Part shown: in pieces, positions 49,782-57,821 of the stretch
Position numbering within the stretch: position 1 is the first letter of the stretch
Layout of the letters: every line of letters starts with the position of its first letter
Assembly (NCBI GenBank): GCA_015063485.1
Contig: SVUA01000001.1
Span: 124,001 to 188,000 of the forward strand
Direction of reading: 5' to 3'
Source: Oscillospiraceae bacterium
GTDB lineage: Bacteria > Bacillota > Clostridia > Oscillospirales > CAG-272
DNA: 64,000 nucleotides
Program-made: the position numbers and the translations under genes
Notes under the pieces: generated by a model
The model's input: the letters and a program-made list of their open reading frames with translations, nothing else
The model's database searches: none
Told to the model about the DNA's origin: nothing

Positions 49782-50525
49782 ATGGAGTGTACTCCTCAAA
49801 AGCCGTTGACAGATTCCGAAAGAGCCGCTATTGATTACATAAATAAGCAGAGGTATATCATAAATCTGCTTTCAATAGAGGATATCGCGGCGGGAGCTTT
49901 TGTTTCTAACGCTACTGTTTCCAGAGCTATACGCAAGTGCGGATTTTCCTCTTTTTCGGAGATGAAATACCGTCTTTCCGAGGAAGCGAAGGACAACGCG
50001 GAAACGTATGAGATGAACCGTGTGCTTTCAAAATCCTATACCGAATGTGTCGAGACGATAAAGCGTATCGATATACCGTCGGTTATTAAGGTCGCGCAAA
50101 TGATAAGAGAAGCGTCGCTCGTTTATCTTATAGCAAACGGCATTACGTCTCTTATAGCAAACGAATTCGCAATACAGCTTCAATGTCAGAAGATAAGAGT
50201 GTGTGTTATCTCTGACTCTGTAATGATGCGAAAGATGGACCTTTTTGCTACGGAGGACGATCTTGTTTTTGCGATCTCGGTAAAAAATTCCGCACCTGAG
50301 GTTGCCATAGGCGCGCGTCTTGCAAGGAAAAAGGGCGCAAAGGTCGTTTCTTGCTGTTGCACACCGGGAACGGAGCTTGACGAGGTATCGGACATAATGC
50401 TCTACGGATACAGCCAGCCGATCTACCCGAATCTCCTTTTCGGAGGTGCTTCGCGTCTCGGACTTATGATAATTACGCGAACCATCGTAGAGTATATGGC
50501 GAGCGAAAATGATGAAAATGATTAA
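49782..50525 (+). CDS. RpiR/MurR-family regulator (HTH + SIS)
   Basis: The 247-aa protein has an N-terminal HTH_6 domain (LLSIEDIAAGAFVSNATVSRAIRKCGF) and a C-terminal SIS sugar-phosphate isomerase-like sensor (ASLVYLIANGITSLIANEFA). Members control amino-sugar or sugar catabolism. AAGGAGG precedes the ATG. There is no adjacent sugar operon; the nearest neighbour is the orphan lipoprotein upstream. Confidence 0.9.
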   Translation: MECTPQKPLTDSERAAIDYINKQRYIINLLSIEDIAAGAFVSNATVSRAIRKCGFSSFSEMKYRLSEEAKDNAETYEMNRVLSKSYTECVETIKRIDIPSVIKVAQMIREASLVYLIANGITSLIANEFAIQLQCQKIRVCVISDSVMMRKMDLFATEDDLVFAISVKNSAPEVAIGARLARKKGAKVVSCCCTPGTELDEVSDIMLYGYSQPIYPNLLFGGASRLGLMIITRTIVEYMASENDEND

Positions 50526-50533
50526 AATAAACA

Positions 50534-50568
50534 AAAACGGCAAGTTTTAAAAGCTTGCCGTTTTCTTT
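50534..50568 (+). terminator. Intrinsic terminator after the RpiR gene
   Basis: AAAACGGCAAG / CTTGCCGTTTT arms with a TTTTAAAAG loop and following T-run; also ends the converging lipoprotein gene. Confidence 0.85.
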
Positions 50569-50590
50569 TGTTTGTTGACCGATAGAAAGG

Positions 50591-51523
50591 TCAACCTTTG
50601 GCGTGTATTGTGTTAGATTGCGAGATCTCACCCGTTGTGATATCGACCATGACGCATTTTAGATTTTCATAATAAGTATTATCAACGAACCAATATAAGC
50701 AAACGTGATATTTCTCTCCGTCCCTATAAGCATCAAAACGATAACGGTATCCTGTTTCTTCGTCAAAACTGCCGTTTTCTATATTCCAATGCTTTGAGGC
50801 AAGTTCGATAGCCTTTCCTTCGTTGAGCGCAGACATATCAATAGGTGTAAACTCTATGGCTGTTTTTTGGTTTTGACCAATATATTCATAATATTTCTCT
50901 TCCGTGACTTCTACACCGTCAACGTAGAATTTATGATAGTTTTCGTTTCTGTAAAGCTCTTGGAATTTAAGCCTTCCGTTTACAAACGAAATTCTGCTGA
51001 CGCCGTATTCATTTATGTTATTTTCATAATGACGCCAAGAAAAAGAGCCGTCGGCGTAGAGGGTTTGCATGGCATCATATAAAAAATCAAAGCCGTACAC
51101 GAGATCGTTTTCATAGTGAAGAATTACTTTTTTTCCATTGTTTACGACTATCATTTCATCAATTCCGTCTTTGTCCATATCAATGATAGCTTGAGTTGCG
51201 TTGTTGTATTGACCGAAATTATATATTTTTTTGATGTATATCTCGTCGAATTCTTTGGAATTGTGAAGCGGGTATTTCAGAGTACGCTCGTTGTTCAACA
51301 CCGCGATATACGCTTTCATCGCAAGCTCCTTTTTGGAAAGCGTAGGCTTTGTTTGGGTTGAGGGAGCCTTATTTACACCGTTGTTTTTCGAAGTTGAAGC
51401 TTTGTCGCTTGCGTAAGTGGTCTCGTCAGTCGTTTTTTCGTTCATTTTGTCCGTGCCTTTTTCGCAAGAAAACAGGCTTAGGCACATCAAAAAGCAAAGA
51501 GTAAAAGCAAGTATTTTTTTCAT
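50591..51523 (-). CDS. Lipoprotein of unknown function
   Basis: The 310-aa protein has a signal peptide and lipobox (FLMCLSLFSCEKG), a Thr/Ser/Lys-rich linker to about residue 65, and a globular part containing IIDMDKDGIDEMIVV, which resembles a calcium-binding FG-GAP/EF-hand-like loop. No enzyme motif is seen. The ORF track starts 69 codons upstream within the AraC gene; the ATG at 51523 with GGGGGA is chosen. It follows the AraC gene and may be controlled by it. Confidence 0.82.
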   Translation of the reverse strand: MKKILAFTLCFLMCLSLFSCEKGTDKMNEKTTDETTYASDKASTSKNNGVNKAPSTQTKPTLSKKELAMKAYIAVLNNERTLKYPLHNSKEFDEIYIKKIYNFGQYNNATQAIIDMDKDGIDEMIVVNNGKKVILHYENDLVYGFDFLYDAMQTLYADGSFSWRHYENNINEYGVSRISFVNGRLKFQELYRNENYHKFYVDGVEVTEEKYYEYIGQNQKTAIEFTPIDMSALNEGKAIELASKHWNIENGSFDEETGYRYRFDAYRDGEKYHVCLYWFVDNTYYENLKCVMVDITTGEISQSNTIHAKG

Positions 51524-51674
51524 AAATATCCCCCGTATCGTTTGTTGTGATTTTAGTATAGCATACCTAAAAAAGCAAGTCAATAGGGTGGGGGAAAGTT
51601 TTTTTAAAAGGCATTTTTTTATAGAAAAGTGGGGAAAAACAGAAAATATCCTTCGAAAAGATATAAGAGTTTTT

Positions 51675-52511
51675 TTATTTTGCGTCGCGTGATGTTTTGT
51701 TTTGTCTGTATTCACTTGGCAAGATACCAAATTGTTTTTTAAATGTCTTTGCGAAATAAGACTTGCTGTTGAAGCCGCAACTTTGAGCTACTTCGGAGAT
51801 GCTTATTTTGTTTGTGATCAAAAGTCTTTTCGACATCTCGCATCGTAATTTGTTCAAATAAGATACGAATGTAAATCCCGTTATAGTACGAAATTCATGC
51901 GCGAAATAATACTTATTAAGACCAACATGGTTGGCGACATCGTCTAAAGAAATATCTTTTTCATAATTTGTGCTTATAAAATCGATAGCTTTTTTTATTG
52001 AAGAGGATATCTTTGAATCTGTGTGCTCGAAATCTCTCGGAGTGCTGTGCTCAAGGCAGAGATGCTTCATTATCTGAAGAACGATCGCTCGGATCTTTAA
52101 CGTGCGGTACGGTGAAGAGGTGGGAAGACTCCATTCGTGAGACAGTTCTTCCATTAGACTTGAGATGTTTTCGTCAACGAAATGGTTGTCAAACTCAAGA
52201 AAGCTTGAATCAAATCCGTTTGAAATGCAGAAGCTTCTGTCAATTATCAAGCACCTGTATGAAAATTTTTTTGATTCGGCAGAAAACGAAAGAAGGTGAT
52301 TTGCGTTTATTACCGCAAGTTCTCCAAGCTTTGTGTAAATGCGTTCCGAATCGCTTGTGATCAGTCCACAGCCCTCCGTGGTTTGCAATAGCTCAATGTT
52401 TTTATGCCAATTTGTTCTGCCAAAACTCAAATCTTTTATAAGTGTAAAATTTTCATGATAAATTATCGGTAGTTCAGAATTTTCGAGATTATGGTTTTCA
52501 TATAAATTCAT
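51675..52511 (-). CDS. AraC-family transcriptional regulator
   Basis: The 278-aa protein has an N-terminal sensor (residues 1-150, ending LSHEWSLPTSSPYRTL) and two C-terminal HTH segments, DISLDDVANHVGLNKYYFAHEF and ISISEVAQSCGFNSKSYFAKTF. The target is unknown. The start lies about 45 bases from the broken oxidoreductase gene, so its promoter region overlaps the rearranged junction. Confidence 0.9.
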   Translation of the reverse strand: MNLYENHNLENSELPIIYHENFTLIKDLSFGRTNWHKNIELLQTTEGCGLITSDSERIYTKLGELAVINANHLLSFSAESKKFSYRCLIIDRSFCISNGFDSSFLEFDNHFVDENISSLMEELSHEWSLPTSSPYRTLKIRAIVLQIMKHLCLEHSTPRDFEHTDSKISSSIKKAIDFISTNYEKDISLDDVANHVGLNKYYFAHEFRTITGFTFVSYLNKLRCEMSKRLLITNKISISEVAQSCGFNSKSYFAKTFKKQFGILPSEYRQNKTSRDAK

Positions 52512-52555
52512 TTTTTCTCCAAATTAAACAAAAATATACGCCGAAAAAGCAATAG

Positions 52556-53092
52556 GCATACTTTGAGCGCAATAGCGCACAGCCTCTTTGGGGATTTGAA
52601 AATTGGTATCTTGATTATAACAGATGCGGCGGAGGTATAACCGATATACATATCCATGATGTCGATATTGTAAGATATCTTTTCGGAGAGCCCGATGCGG
52701 TAAGCTGCCGCGCAAGCGATTGCCATACAAGATACGATCTTATGCATACAGATCTTTATTACGAAAAAACTCCGATAACCGCACACGGCGGCTGGTCTGG
52801 CGGCAGAATAAAGTTTGCTGCTTCCTATAAGGTGGATTTTGAAAAGGCGAGCGTTCTTTACGAGGGCGGTAAAGTTACCGTTTATCCCTCTGATGTAGAA
52901 CAAGAGCCGTTCAATCCCGAATTCAGCGGCTACGGATGGTACACGGGCGAGATAGCTTTCTTCTGCGACGTTGTTGCGGGCAGGGTAGTAAATACTAAGA
53001 ATCCCGCGTCGAGCGCGGCGAATACCGTTCGGCTTGTCGAGGCTATGAAGCGCAGCGCTGATATGGGCGGAGCGATGGTTAAGTTTGATTGA
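52556..53092 (+). pseudogene. 5'-truncated Gfo/Idh/MocA-family oxidoreductase
   Basis: Reading the plus strand in frame from just after a TAG at 52553 gives 178 codons that match the C-terminal half of a Gfo/Idh/MocA dehydrogenase: NSAQPLWGFENWYLDYNRCG, then GGITDIHIHDVDIVRYLFG and DLYYEKTPITAHGGWSGGRIKF. It ends at a normal stop before a terminator. The N-terminal Rossmann NAD-binding domain is missing, and an AraC gene abuts the break. The ORF track shows only the last 116 codons from an internal ATG without a ribosome binding site. It is a decayed gene, not a functional short protein. Confidence 0.85.
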
Positions 53093-53103
53093 CGATAAAA
53101 GGG

Positions 53104-53134
53104 AACGTCCCGCGCATTGCGCGGGACGTTTTTA
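53104..53134 (+). terminator. Intrinsic terminator after the truncated oxidoreductase
   Basis: AACGTCCCGCGC / GCGCGGGACGTT stem with ATT loop and following T-run. Confidence 0.9.
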
Positions 53135-53168
53135 GAATAGAGCGTCAAACCTTTTTGAAAATTAAATA

Positions 53169-53197
53169 TTGACAATACAAATTAAACGTGATATAAT
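53169..53197 (+). promoter_or_regulatory. Promoter of the tRNA-Leu gene
   Basis: TTGACA (53169-53174), a 17-base spacer and TATAAT (53192-53197) with extended TGA, 33 bases before the tRNA. Confidence 0.85.
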
Positions 53198-53230
53198 ATT
53201 AAAGCATAATTTAAGTGGCAAATTTAATAT

Positions 53231-53313
53231 GCGGGCGTGGCGGAATTGGCAGACGCGCAAGATTTAGGATCTTGTGTTAATTCGTGCAGGTTCAAGTCCT
53301 GTCGCCCGCACCA
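53231..53313 (+). tRNA. tRNA-Leu (anticodon UAG)
   Basis: The 83-base sequence folds as a class II tRNA: acceptor GCGGGCG / CGCCCGC, A discriminator and encoded CCA, anticodon stem CAAGA / TCTTG with loop TTTAGGA giving anticodon UAG, a long variable arm, and a GTTCAAGTC T-loop. It has its own promoter. It marks the left edge of a small carbohydrate island. Confidence 0.96.
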
Positions 53314-53369
53314 TCGAAAGCCTTGAAAACACTACGTTTTCGACGCTTTTCTCTTTCAAAAATGTTAGA

Positions 53370-53418
53370 GCAGACACGTAACAGCTGTGTATCAGCTTGT
53401 GTTACGTGTCTGCCATTT
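53370..53418 (+). terminator. Long hairpin after tRNA-Leu
   Basis: A perfect 14-bp stem (GCAGACACGTAACA and its complement, arms 53370-53383 and 53400-53413) with a 16-base loop and a following CATTTTTG. It probably ends the tRNA transcript, though it is 57 bases past the tRNA. Confidence 0.65.
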
Positions 53419-53431
53419 TTGTATTCTGAAA

Positions 53432-53456
53432 ACCACCAGCACACACGGCTGGTGGT
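53432..53456 (-). terminator. Hairpin at the end of the beta-helix gene
   Basis: ACCACCAGC / GCTGGTGGT arms; on the minus strand it is followed by TTTTC, placing it as a weak terminator of the leftward gene that ends at 53490. Confidence 0.5.
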
Positions 53457-53489
53457 CATTACTTTCGTAAGGAGTCGTGTATTGCTTTT

Positions 53490-55439
53490 TTAAGTCAGGG
53501 GGATATCTATCTTTGGATCGGCAATAACACTTTCCCAATCATTTCCAAAATGCTTTTGCCATCGTTCAAGGTCATATTTATTACCGTCCTTGTTTATCCA
53601 AAGAATCGGTGGTTTATTTTCTGTGCTCCACAATGTATTCCGCCGTGCCAACAACCGTTGAGGTGATTTTATCACGCCATATATCGGCGAGTTGTCTGTA
53701 ATAAAAACATTTTCTTCGAACAGTATCTGATCATGATCCTCTTCTTTGCTAACACGGATGCAAGAGGTATCTCCGCCAAATAATAAATTGCCTCTTACCG
53801 TGTTGTGAGATCCATAGTGCAAATGGAAGCACTCTCTACCTGTACGATATACAACGTTTCTCTCAACGGATACGTAACTCGATCCTTCATCAAGGTATAT
53901 TCCCCATGCTCCATAGCTAAAGCATTTTACATCGTGTATCCTGTTTTCAGAGACTACCGTACCGCGTTGCTTACCCAAAAGATATATAGCGCCAAGATCC
54001 GAGAGATTTCCCTTTCCGATATTGTATATGTGGTTCTTTTTTATTATACATCCATAGGTTGTACTTTCCGAGTACCCCCAAATCCATCCCACAGAAATTC
54101 CCGAATATTCCAAATCGTATATCTCATTTTCCGATATTTCACAGTTGTTTGCGTGCATGATCAGAATACCGCACCCTGCCAGATATCGTTTATCGCACTC
54201 ATAAATGCGGTTATTTCGGATAATACAATTTGAAACCGCAAGCGTTTTATCTTTAACAAGTTCCTCCGCATCACCGCCACATATACGTATTCCTCCGGCG
54301 GACAAATCATATATCCTATTATTTTCGATACGTATATTGTCACACCCACAAAGAATTTCTATCCCGTAGACTCCTGCGCCGTGAATATCGCAATTATATA
54401 TTCCGCATCGTTTAGCATTTTTAAAGAGGATTGCGCCCGGAGCATAGCATGCGGACTGTATGTCACTTGCAAACATTTCCGAGTCAGGAGTTTTGTCTGT
54501 ATAATGATATTTGACAGTACTTACGTATTCGCTCTTGGTGCAGGTCAATTCAAGATCACGAACAAATATATCCTCGCCTGAAATCACAAATAACCTATCG
54601 GAGATTGGCGCAACCGCTTCTATATTTTCATGTGATATATCATCACTCGTTGGAATATAGTAAACAGTACGTGTCTTTCTGTCAAGATACCACTGTCCTT
54701 TCTCCTCAAAGCAATTCGGTATATGGGATAAATAATATTGAGGCGCTGCGTTGGGATTTTCGTCATAGGATGAGCTTATCGCAAAACGAGAGGTATATTT
54801 CATAACCAGCTTACCGTTATTCTTATCATAGCTTTCAATCGGGGAATGCTCATCCACCCAAAAATGATTGTAGTTTATTATTGCATCTTCAACATTATCT
54901 ATTCCCGACAGATCATCGGGATCAACTAAAAACCACTTAGACGAGCACTTTATATGTTCACTTGAAACATGCTTCCCTTTGAGACAATTTTCGGCATCAG
55001 CTATCCTAAGAGTTCCCCCCTTTGGAAAACGCGTGACCTTAGCGCGCTCTCCGTTTACATAAAGGTCGGTAAAAGCTATCGAAATATTTTCGGGCACGTA
55101 TGCACACAAACATGGCTTACCGTTAAATTCACTTTTTTTCCAATTACTGAGGCATACGCCTCCAACAATACGCTTTCTCTGTCCGTAAGAACTAAGCGTT
55201 ACACCGTATAACCCCGAAAGATCGATCGGACAAGATAAAAAATAGTCATCGACGAATGATATGGTAATAGGACGATCATATCCTATCTGTCTGTATCCCT
55301 TTATAACTTCCACGGCGCGTTCAACCGTTTTATAAGGTCCGTTCCCCTTTTTATCTTCTTTTGGAGATGTGCCTGAAAATAAATCGTTTCCCGACACTTG
55401 AGACACAAAAAATGTTGATATATTTTTCAAATCTATCAT
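53490..55439 (-). CDS. Right-handed beta-helix protein, putative glycoside hydrolase (GH141-like)
   Basis: The 649-aa protein begins TFFVSQVSGNDLFSGTSP, the start of beta-helix polysaccharide enzymes, then has IVGGVCLSNWKKSEF like the sheet-entry motif of GH120/GH141-type proteins, and from about residue 330 a series of parallel beta-helix coils (NCDIHGAGVYGIEIL, IENNRIYDLSAGGI, NNCEISENEIYDLEYSGISV, ENRIHDVKCFS). GH141 includes alpha-L-fucosidases and xylanases, but the exact family is not proven here. There is no signal peptide, so it would be intracellular. GGGAGG precedes the ATG. It is co-transcribed with the DMT transporter. Confidence 0.75.
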   Translation of the reverse strand: MIDLKNISTFFVSQVSGNDLFSGTSPKEDKKGNGPYKTVERAVEVIKGYRQIGYDRPITISFVDDYFLSCPIDLSGLYGVTLSSYGQRKRIVGGVCLSNWKKSEFNGKPCLCAYVPENISIAFTDLYVNGERAKVTRFPKGGTLRIADAENCLKGKHVSSEHIKCSSKWFLVDPDDLSGIDNVEDAIINYNHFWVDEHSPIESYDKNNGKLVMKYTSRFAISSSYDENPNAAPQYYLSHIPNCFEEKGQWYLDRKTRTVYYIPTSDDISHENIEAVAPISDRLFVISGEDIFVRDLELTCTKSEYVSTVKYHYTDKTPDSEMFASDIQSACYAPGAILFKNAKRCGIYNCDIHGAGVYGIEILCGCDNIRIENNRIYDLSAGGIRICGGDAEELVKDKTLAVSNCIIRNNRIYECDKRYLAGCGILIMHANNCEISENEIYDLEYSGISVGWIWGYSESTTYGCIIKKNHIYNIGKGNLSDLGAIYLLGKQRGTVVSENRIHDVKCFSYGAWGIYLDEGSSYVSVERNVVYRTGRECFHLHYGSHNTVRGNLLFGGDTSCIRVSKEEDHDQILFEENVFITDNSPIYGVIKSPQRLLARRNTLWSTENKPPILWINKDGNKYDLERWQKHFGNDWESVIADPKIDIPLT

Positions 55440-55477
55440 AATTCCTCCCTGAATTTTTTATTTGAATATTTAGATAA

Positions 55478-56389
55478 TTATATTACTACGGCAACACAGG
55501 CAACGGCAGCCGCAATGTAGGCAAACACGCCTAACCTTTCTCTGAATATCAACGATCCTACCAATCCAACGATAATCCCCAGTGCTGAGGATATCGGCGA
55601 ATATATCGAAACGTCTAACTGCGCTACGATCAATACGCTTACGAGGGACGATATATTGGAGCATACGGTGTTTCCTCCAATTGCGATAAGCTTCTTGGGA
55701 TGCAATAATTCGGCAGAATTCTTGAATTCTCCCTTTTTTTGTATACACTCCGCCATAAAAATGGTCAAAGCGACGATCAGTAAAAATACGTTTGTAAGGA
55801 AGAAAAAAGAATTTTCATCGGTTACCTTTTTCGACATAGCAAAGGCTTTAAGCACCACGGTATTTGCGCACCCACAGACAGTAATGATAGTTATTATTAT
55901 AGCAAGAGAAAAAAGATCTCCCTTTTTTCTTTCCATCGTTGGCTTTATTGCGCTCTCTTTCTTTTTTTGATCAAAAAATACGAACACGATGGCAACAAGC
56001 ATAATGATAAGACGAATGATATTTAACCGATCCACCTTTTCAGTGAAAAAAATCCATCCTACAATGGCAGTACATATCATTCCGCAAGAGCTCGACACTA
56101 CGTTCACGTTGGAAATACTTGCATATCTGTAAACAACAACGCCCGATATGATAGATACTGCGGCTATAACCGCATATATGACCGAGTAAAGAAATGTGGC
56201 TCTGTTTACGGCTATTTTGAAGCTCCCGAATATTCCGAAGAATAAACAGGCAACAAAGCTGTTTATTATAAGAATAAGTGAATATTTTGCAACGGAATTT
56301 TGGGTCAATATGTTACTGCATAGCTTTAAAAAGGCTTTTGAGCCGAGACTAACAACTGCCGTAATCAAAAACAAAAGCGGAATACTCAT
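55478..56389 (-). CDS. EamA/DMT-superfamily transporter
   Basis: The 303-aa protein has about ten transmembrane segments arranged as two EamA halves (start PLLFLITAVVSLGSKAFLKL; the second half near FSLAIIITIITVCGCANTVV; end SSALGIIVGLVGSLIFRERLG). Substrate is unknown; context suggests a sugar or sugar-derived metabolite. It lies 38 bases upstream of the beta-helix gene on the same strand and is divergent from the AraC regulator. AAGGAGGG precedes the ATG. Confidence 0.88.
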   Translation of the reverse strand: MSIPLLFLITAVVSLGSKAFLKLCSNILTQNSVAKYSLILIINSFVACLFFGIFGSFKIAVNRATFLYSVIYAVIAAVSIISGVVVYRYASISNVNVVSSSCGMICTAIVGWIFFTEKVDRLNIIRLIIMLVAIVFVFFDQKKKESAIKPTMERKKGDLFSLAIIITIITVCGCANTVVLKAFAMSKKVTDENSFFFLTNVFLLIVALTIFMAECIQKKGEFKNSAELLHPKKLIAIGGNTVCSNISSLVSVLIVAQLDVSIYSPISSALGIIVGLVGSLIFRERLGVFAYIAAAVACVAVVI

Positions 56390-56427
56390 TGCTCCCTCCT
56401 TTTTAGTTGGATCAAAAGTTTTTTAAA

Positions 56428-56473
56428 ATTATATCAAAAACGCTTTACTATTGCAAGTCATATATGGTATAAT
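56428..56473. promoter_or_regulatory. Overlapping divergent promoters of the DMT and AraC genes
   Basis: Leftward: TTGCAA (56451-56456), 17-base spacer, TATAAT (56428-56433) read on the minus strand. Rightward: TTTACT (56444-56449), 18-base spacer, TATAAT (56468-56473). The two overlap, so polymerase binding is mutually exclusive, typical of an autoregulated AraC switch. Confidence 0.65.
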
Positions 56474-56504
56474 AAATAGACATATTTTAGCGAGGTTTTG
56501 GATT

Positions 56505-57296
56505 ATGGAAAAGGAAATTATGATAAAGGACGGAAATATTGATTATTTGTTTTCCTCCGCAAAGCATATAGACGTAGAATGTGTAACTCATATTCACATA
56601 ACTATGGAAATAGTTATTGTCACGGACGGAGAATTAAATATGACGATAAACGGCAAAGAATACGTCATACCAAAGGGCTACGGTGTATTTATACCGCCGC
56701 TTGAGCCGCATACCTTTCATTCACAAAATCCAAATCAATGCCACGTACTTATGTTCTCCGAGGAGCTCATAGAATATTTTTCCGAATTTACTAAAGCTCA
56801 TTCGTTTGACAGACATATTTTTCCCGTTTCAAATGCCTCAATAGAGCTTGTAAACACTATCCTGACGAATGAGACAAACAATGTTGATTGGATAAGCGCA
56901 AATGCGGTTATAGCTCCTCTTTGTTATGATATTATTCATAACTGTGAAATTAAAGAAAGAAGAACCCCTTTTGACGAGACGGCATACCGCATATTTGAAT
57001 ACATTAACACCCACTTTTGCGAAAACATTACTTTGGATCACATTTCCCATGCAGTCGGAGTTCATCCCGTAACCGTCAGCAAGATTTTCTCCAAACAAAC
57101 CAGACACGGATTTTCCTATTATCTCCAATATGCTCGCTGTACTTATGCGGCAAAGCTTATAAAAACAAAAAGCCTTACTCTTTCGGAAATTGCTTACGAA
57201 TCGGGCTTCGGTTGTATTCGCAGCTTCAATCGAGCCTTTCTTAATGTATATGGTATCACCCCTACAGAATATAAAAATCAAATAAATATAATATAA
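56505..57296 (+). CDS. AraC-family regulator of the beta-helix/DMT operon
   Basis: The 263-aa protein has a cupin sensor (HIHITMEIVIVTDGELNMTINGKEY, IPKGYGVFIPPLEPHTF) and a double HTH (ITLDHISHAVGVHPVTVSKIF, LTLSEIAYESGFGCIRSFNR). The start at 56505 follows GAGG at 9 bases; the tracked start is inside the promoter. It is divergent from the transporter gene, so it probably controls uptake and breakdown of one saccharide. Confidence 0.9.
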   Translation: MEKEIMIKDGNIDYLFSSAKHIDVECVTHIHITMEIVIVTDGELNMTINGKEYVIPKGYGVFIPPLEPHTFHSQNPNQCHVLMFSEELIEYFSEFTKAHSFDRHIFPVSNASIELVNTILTNETNNVDWISANAVIAPLCYDIIHNCEIKERRTPFDETAYRIFEYINTHFCENITLDHISHAVGVHPVTVSKIFSKQTRHGFSYYLQYARCTYAAKLIKTKSLTLSEIAYESGFGCIRSFNRAFLNVYGITPTEYKNQINII

Positions 57297-57580
57297 ATTA
57301 CCGTTTCGCCGAGTGTCGACAAATCACCGAGAATACGCTACCATAAGGTTCCGTTGGGGGCGACTTTGCGCGGGTTTAATCTCTGTTACCCGACCACCGA
57401 CAGTGTCGGTCTCAAAAATCGGGGACTGACACTGCTGTTTTTTGCTTTATCACACTATGGCGGAGTTTCGTTATGACTATCCGCACCAAACAGTAGAAAT
57501 CCGAACCTTATCACACGACGGTGGGGGTCGTTTTTTCTCTTTTTATTTATATACATTGTTTTTTGAGATTTATTTCGATG
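57297..57580. other. Structured non-coding block between the AraC gene and the ARG boxes
   Basis: No ORF with codon logic is present in this stretch. It holds a hairpin (CAGTGTCGGTC / GACTGACACTG, 57401-57443) followed by TTTTTT, which may be a distant terminator. It also has two related blocks TTATCACACtatGGCGGAGTTTCG and TTATCACACgacGGTGGGGGTCG. The content is more GC-rich than the island to the left, and its origin is unclear. Confidence 0.5.
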
Positions 57581-57616
57581 TCGAATAATTATGCAAAACT
57601 TATGAATAATTTTTCG
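57581..57616 (+). promoter_or_regulatory. Tandem ARG boxes (ArgR/AhrC operator)
   Basis: TCGAATAATTATGCA and TATGAATAATTTTTCG resemble the ARG-box core TGAATAATTATTCA. Their GAATAAT elements are 21 bases apart, the classical spacing of two 18-bp boxes separated by 3 bp. They lie 240 bases before argG, about 125 bases before its best promoter. Confidence 0.65.
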
Positions 57617-57740
57617 CGCGAAAGCAAAGACGAAAGCAAAGCTGTGCGTGCAATTTACACAAATGGGTAACCGATAATTTATTGATAATACAACAAATTT
57701 CCGAAAATACGAAAAGCTAAAAAAAATATTATATTATCTA

Positions 57741-57768
57741 TTGACAAATTTAAAAAAAGTTGTATAAT
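57741..57768 (+). promoter_or_regulatory. Promoter of the arginine operon
   Basis: TTGACA (57741-57746), a 16-base spacer and TATAAT (57763-57768), about 50 bases before argG. The remaining gap 57617-57740 is AT-rich with nothing else recognised. Confidence 0.8.
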
Positions 57769-57821
57769 ATATGCATAAACCAAAAAAACAATGAATAAAT
57801 ATTCGAAAGGAAATACACACC

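Noticed and set aside
52742-53092. 116-aa ORF taken as a complete small protein
   Set aside because: The frame continues upstream with strong Gfo/Idh/MocA similarity, so it is the tail of a truncated gene.
57481-57488. Match CCGCACCA to the tRNA-Leu 3' end, as a possible att site
   Set aside because: Only eight bases are shared, which is expected by chance; no integrase is present.
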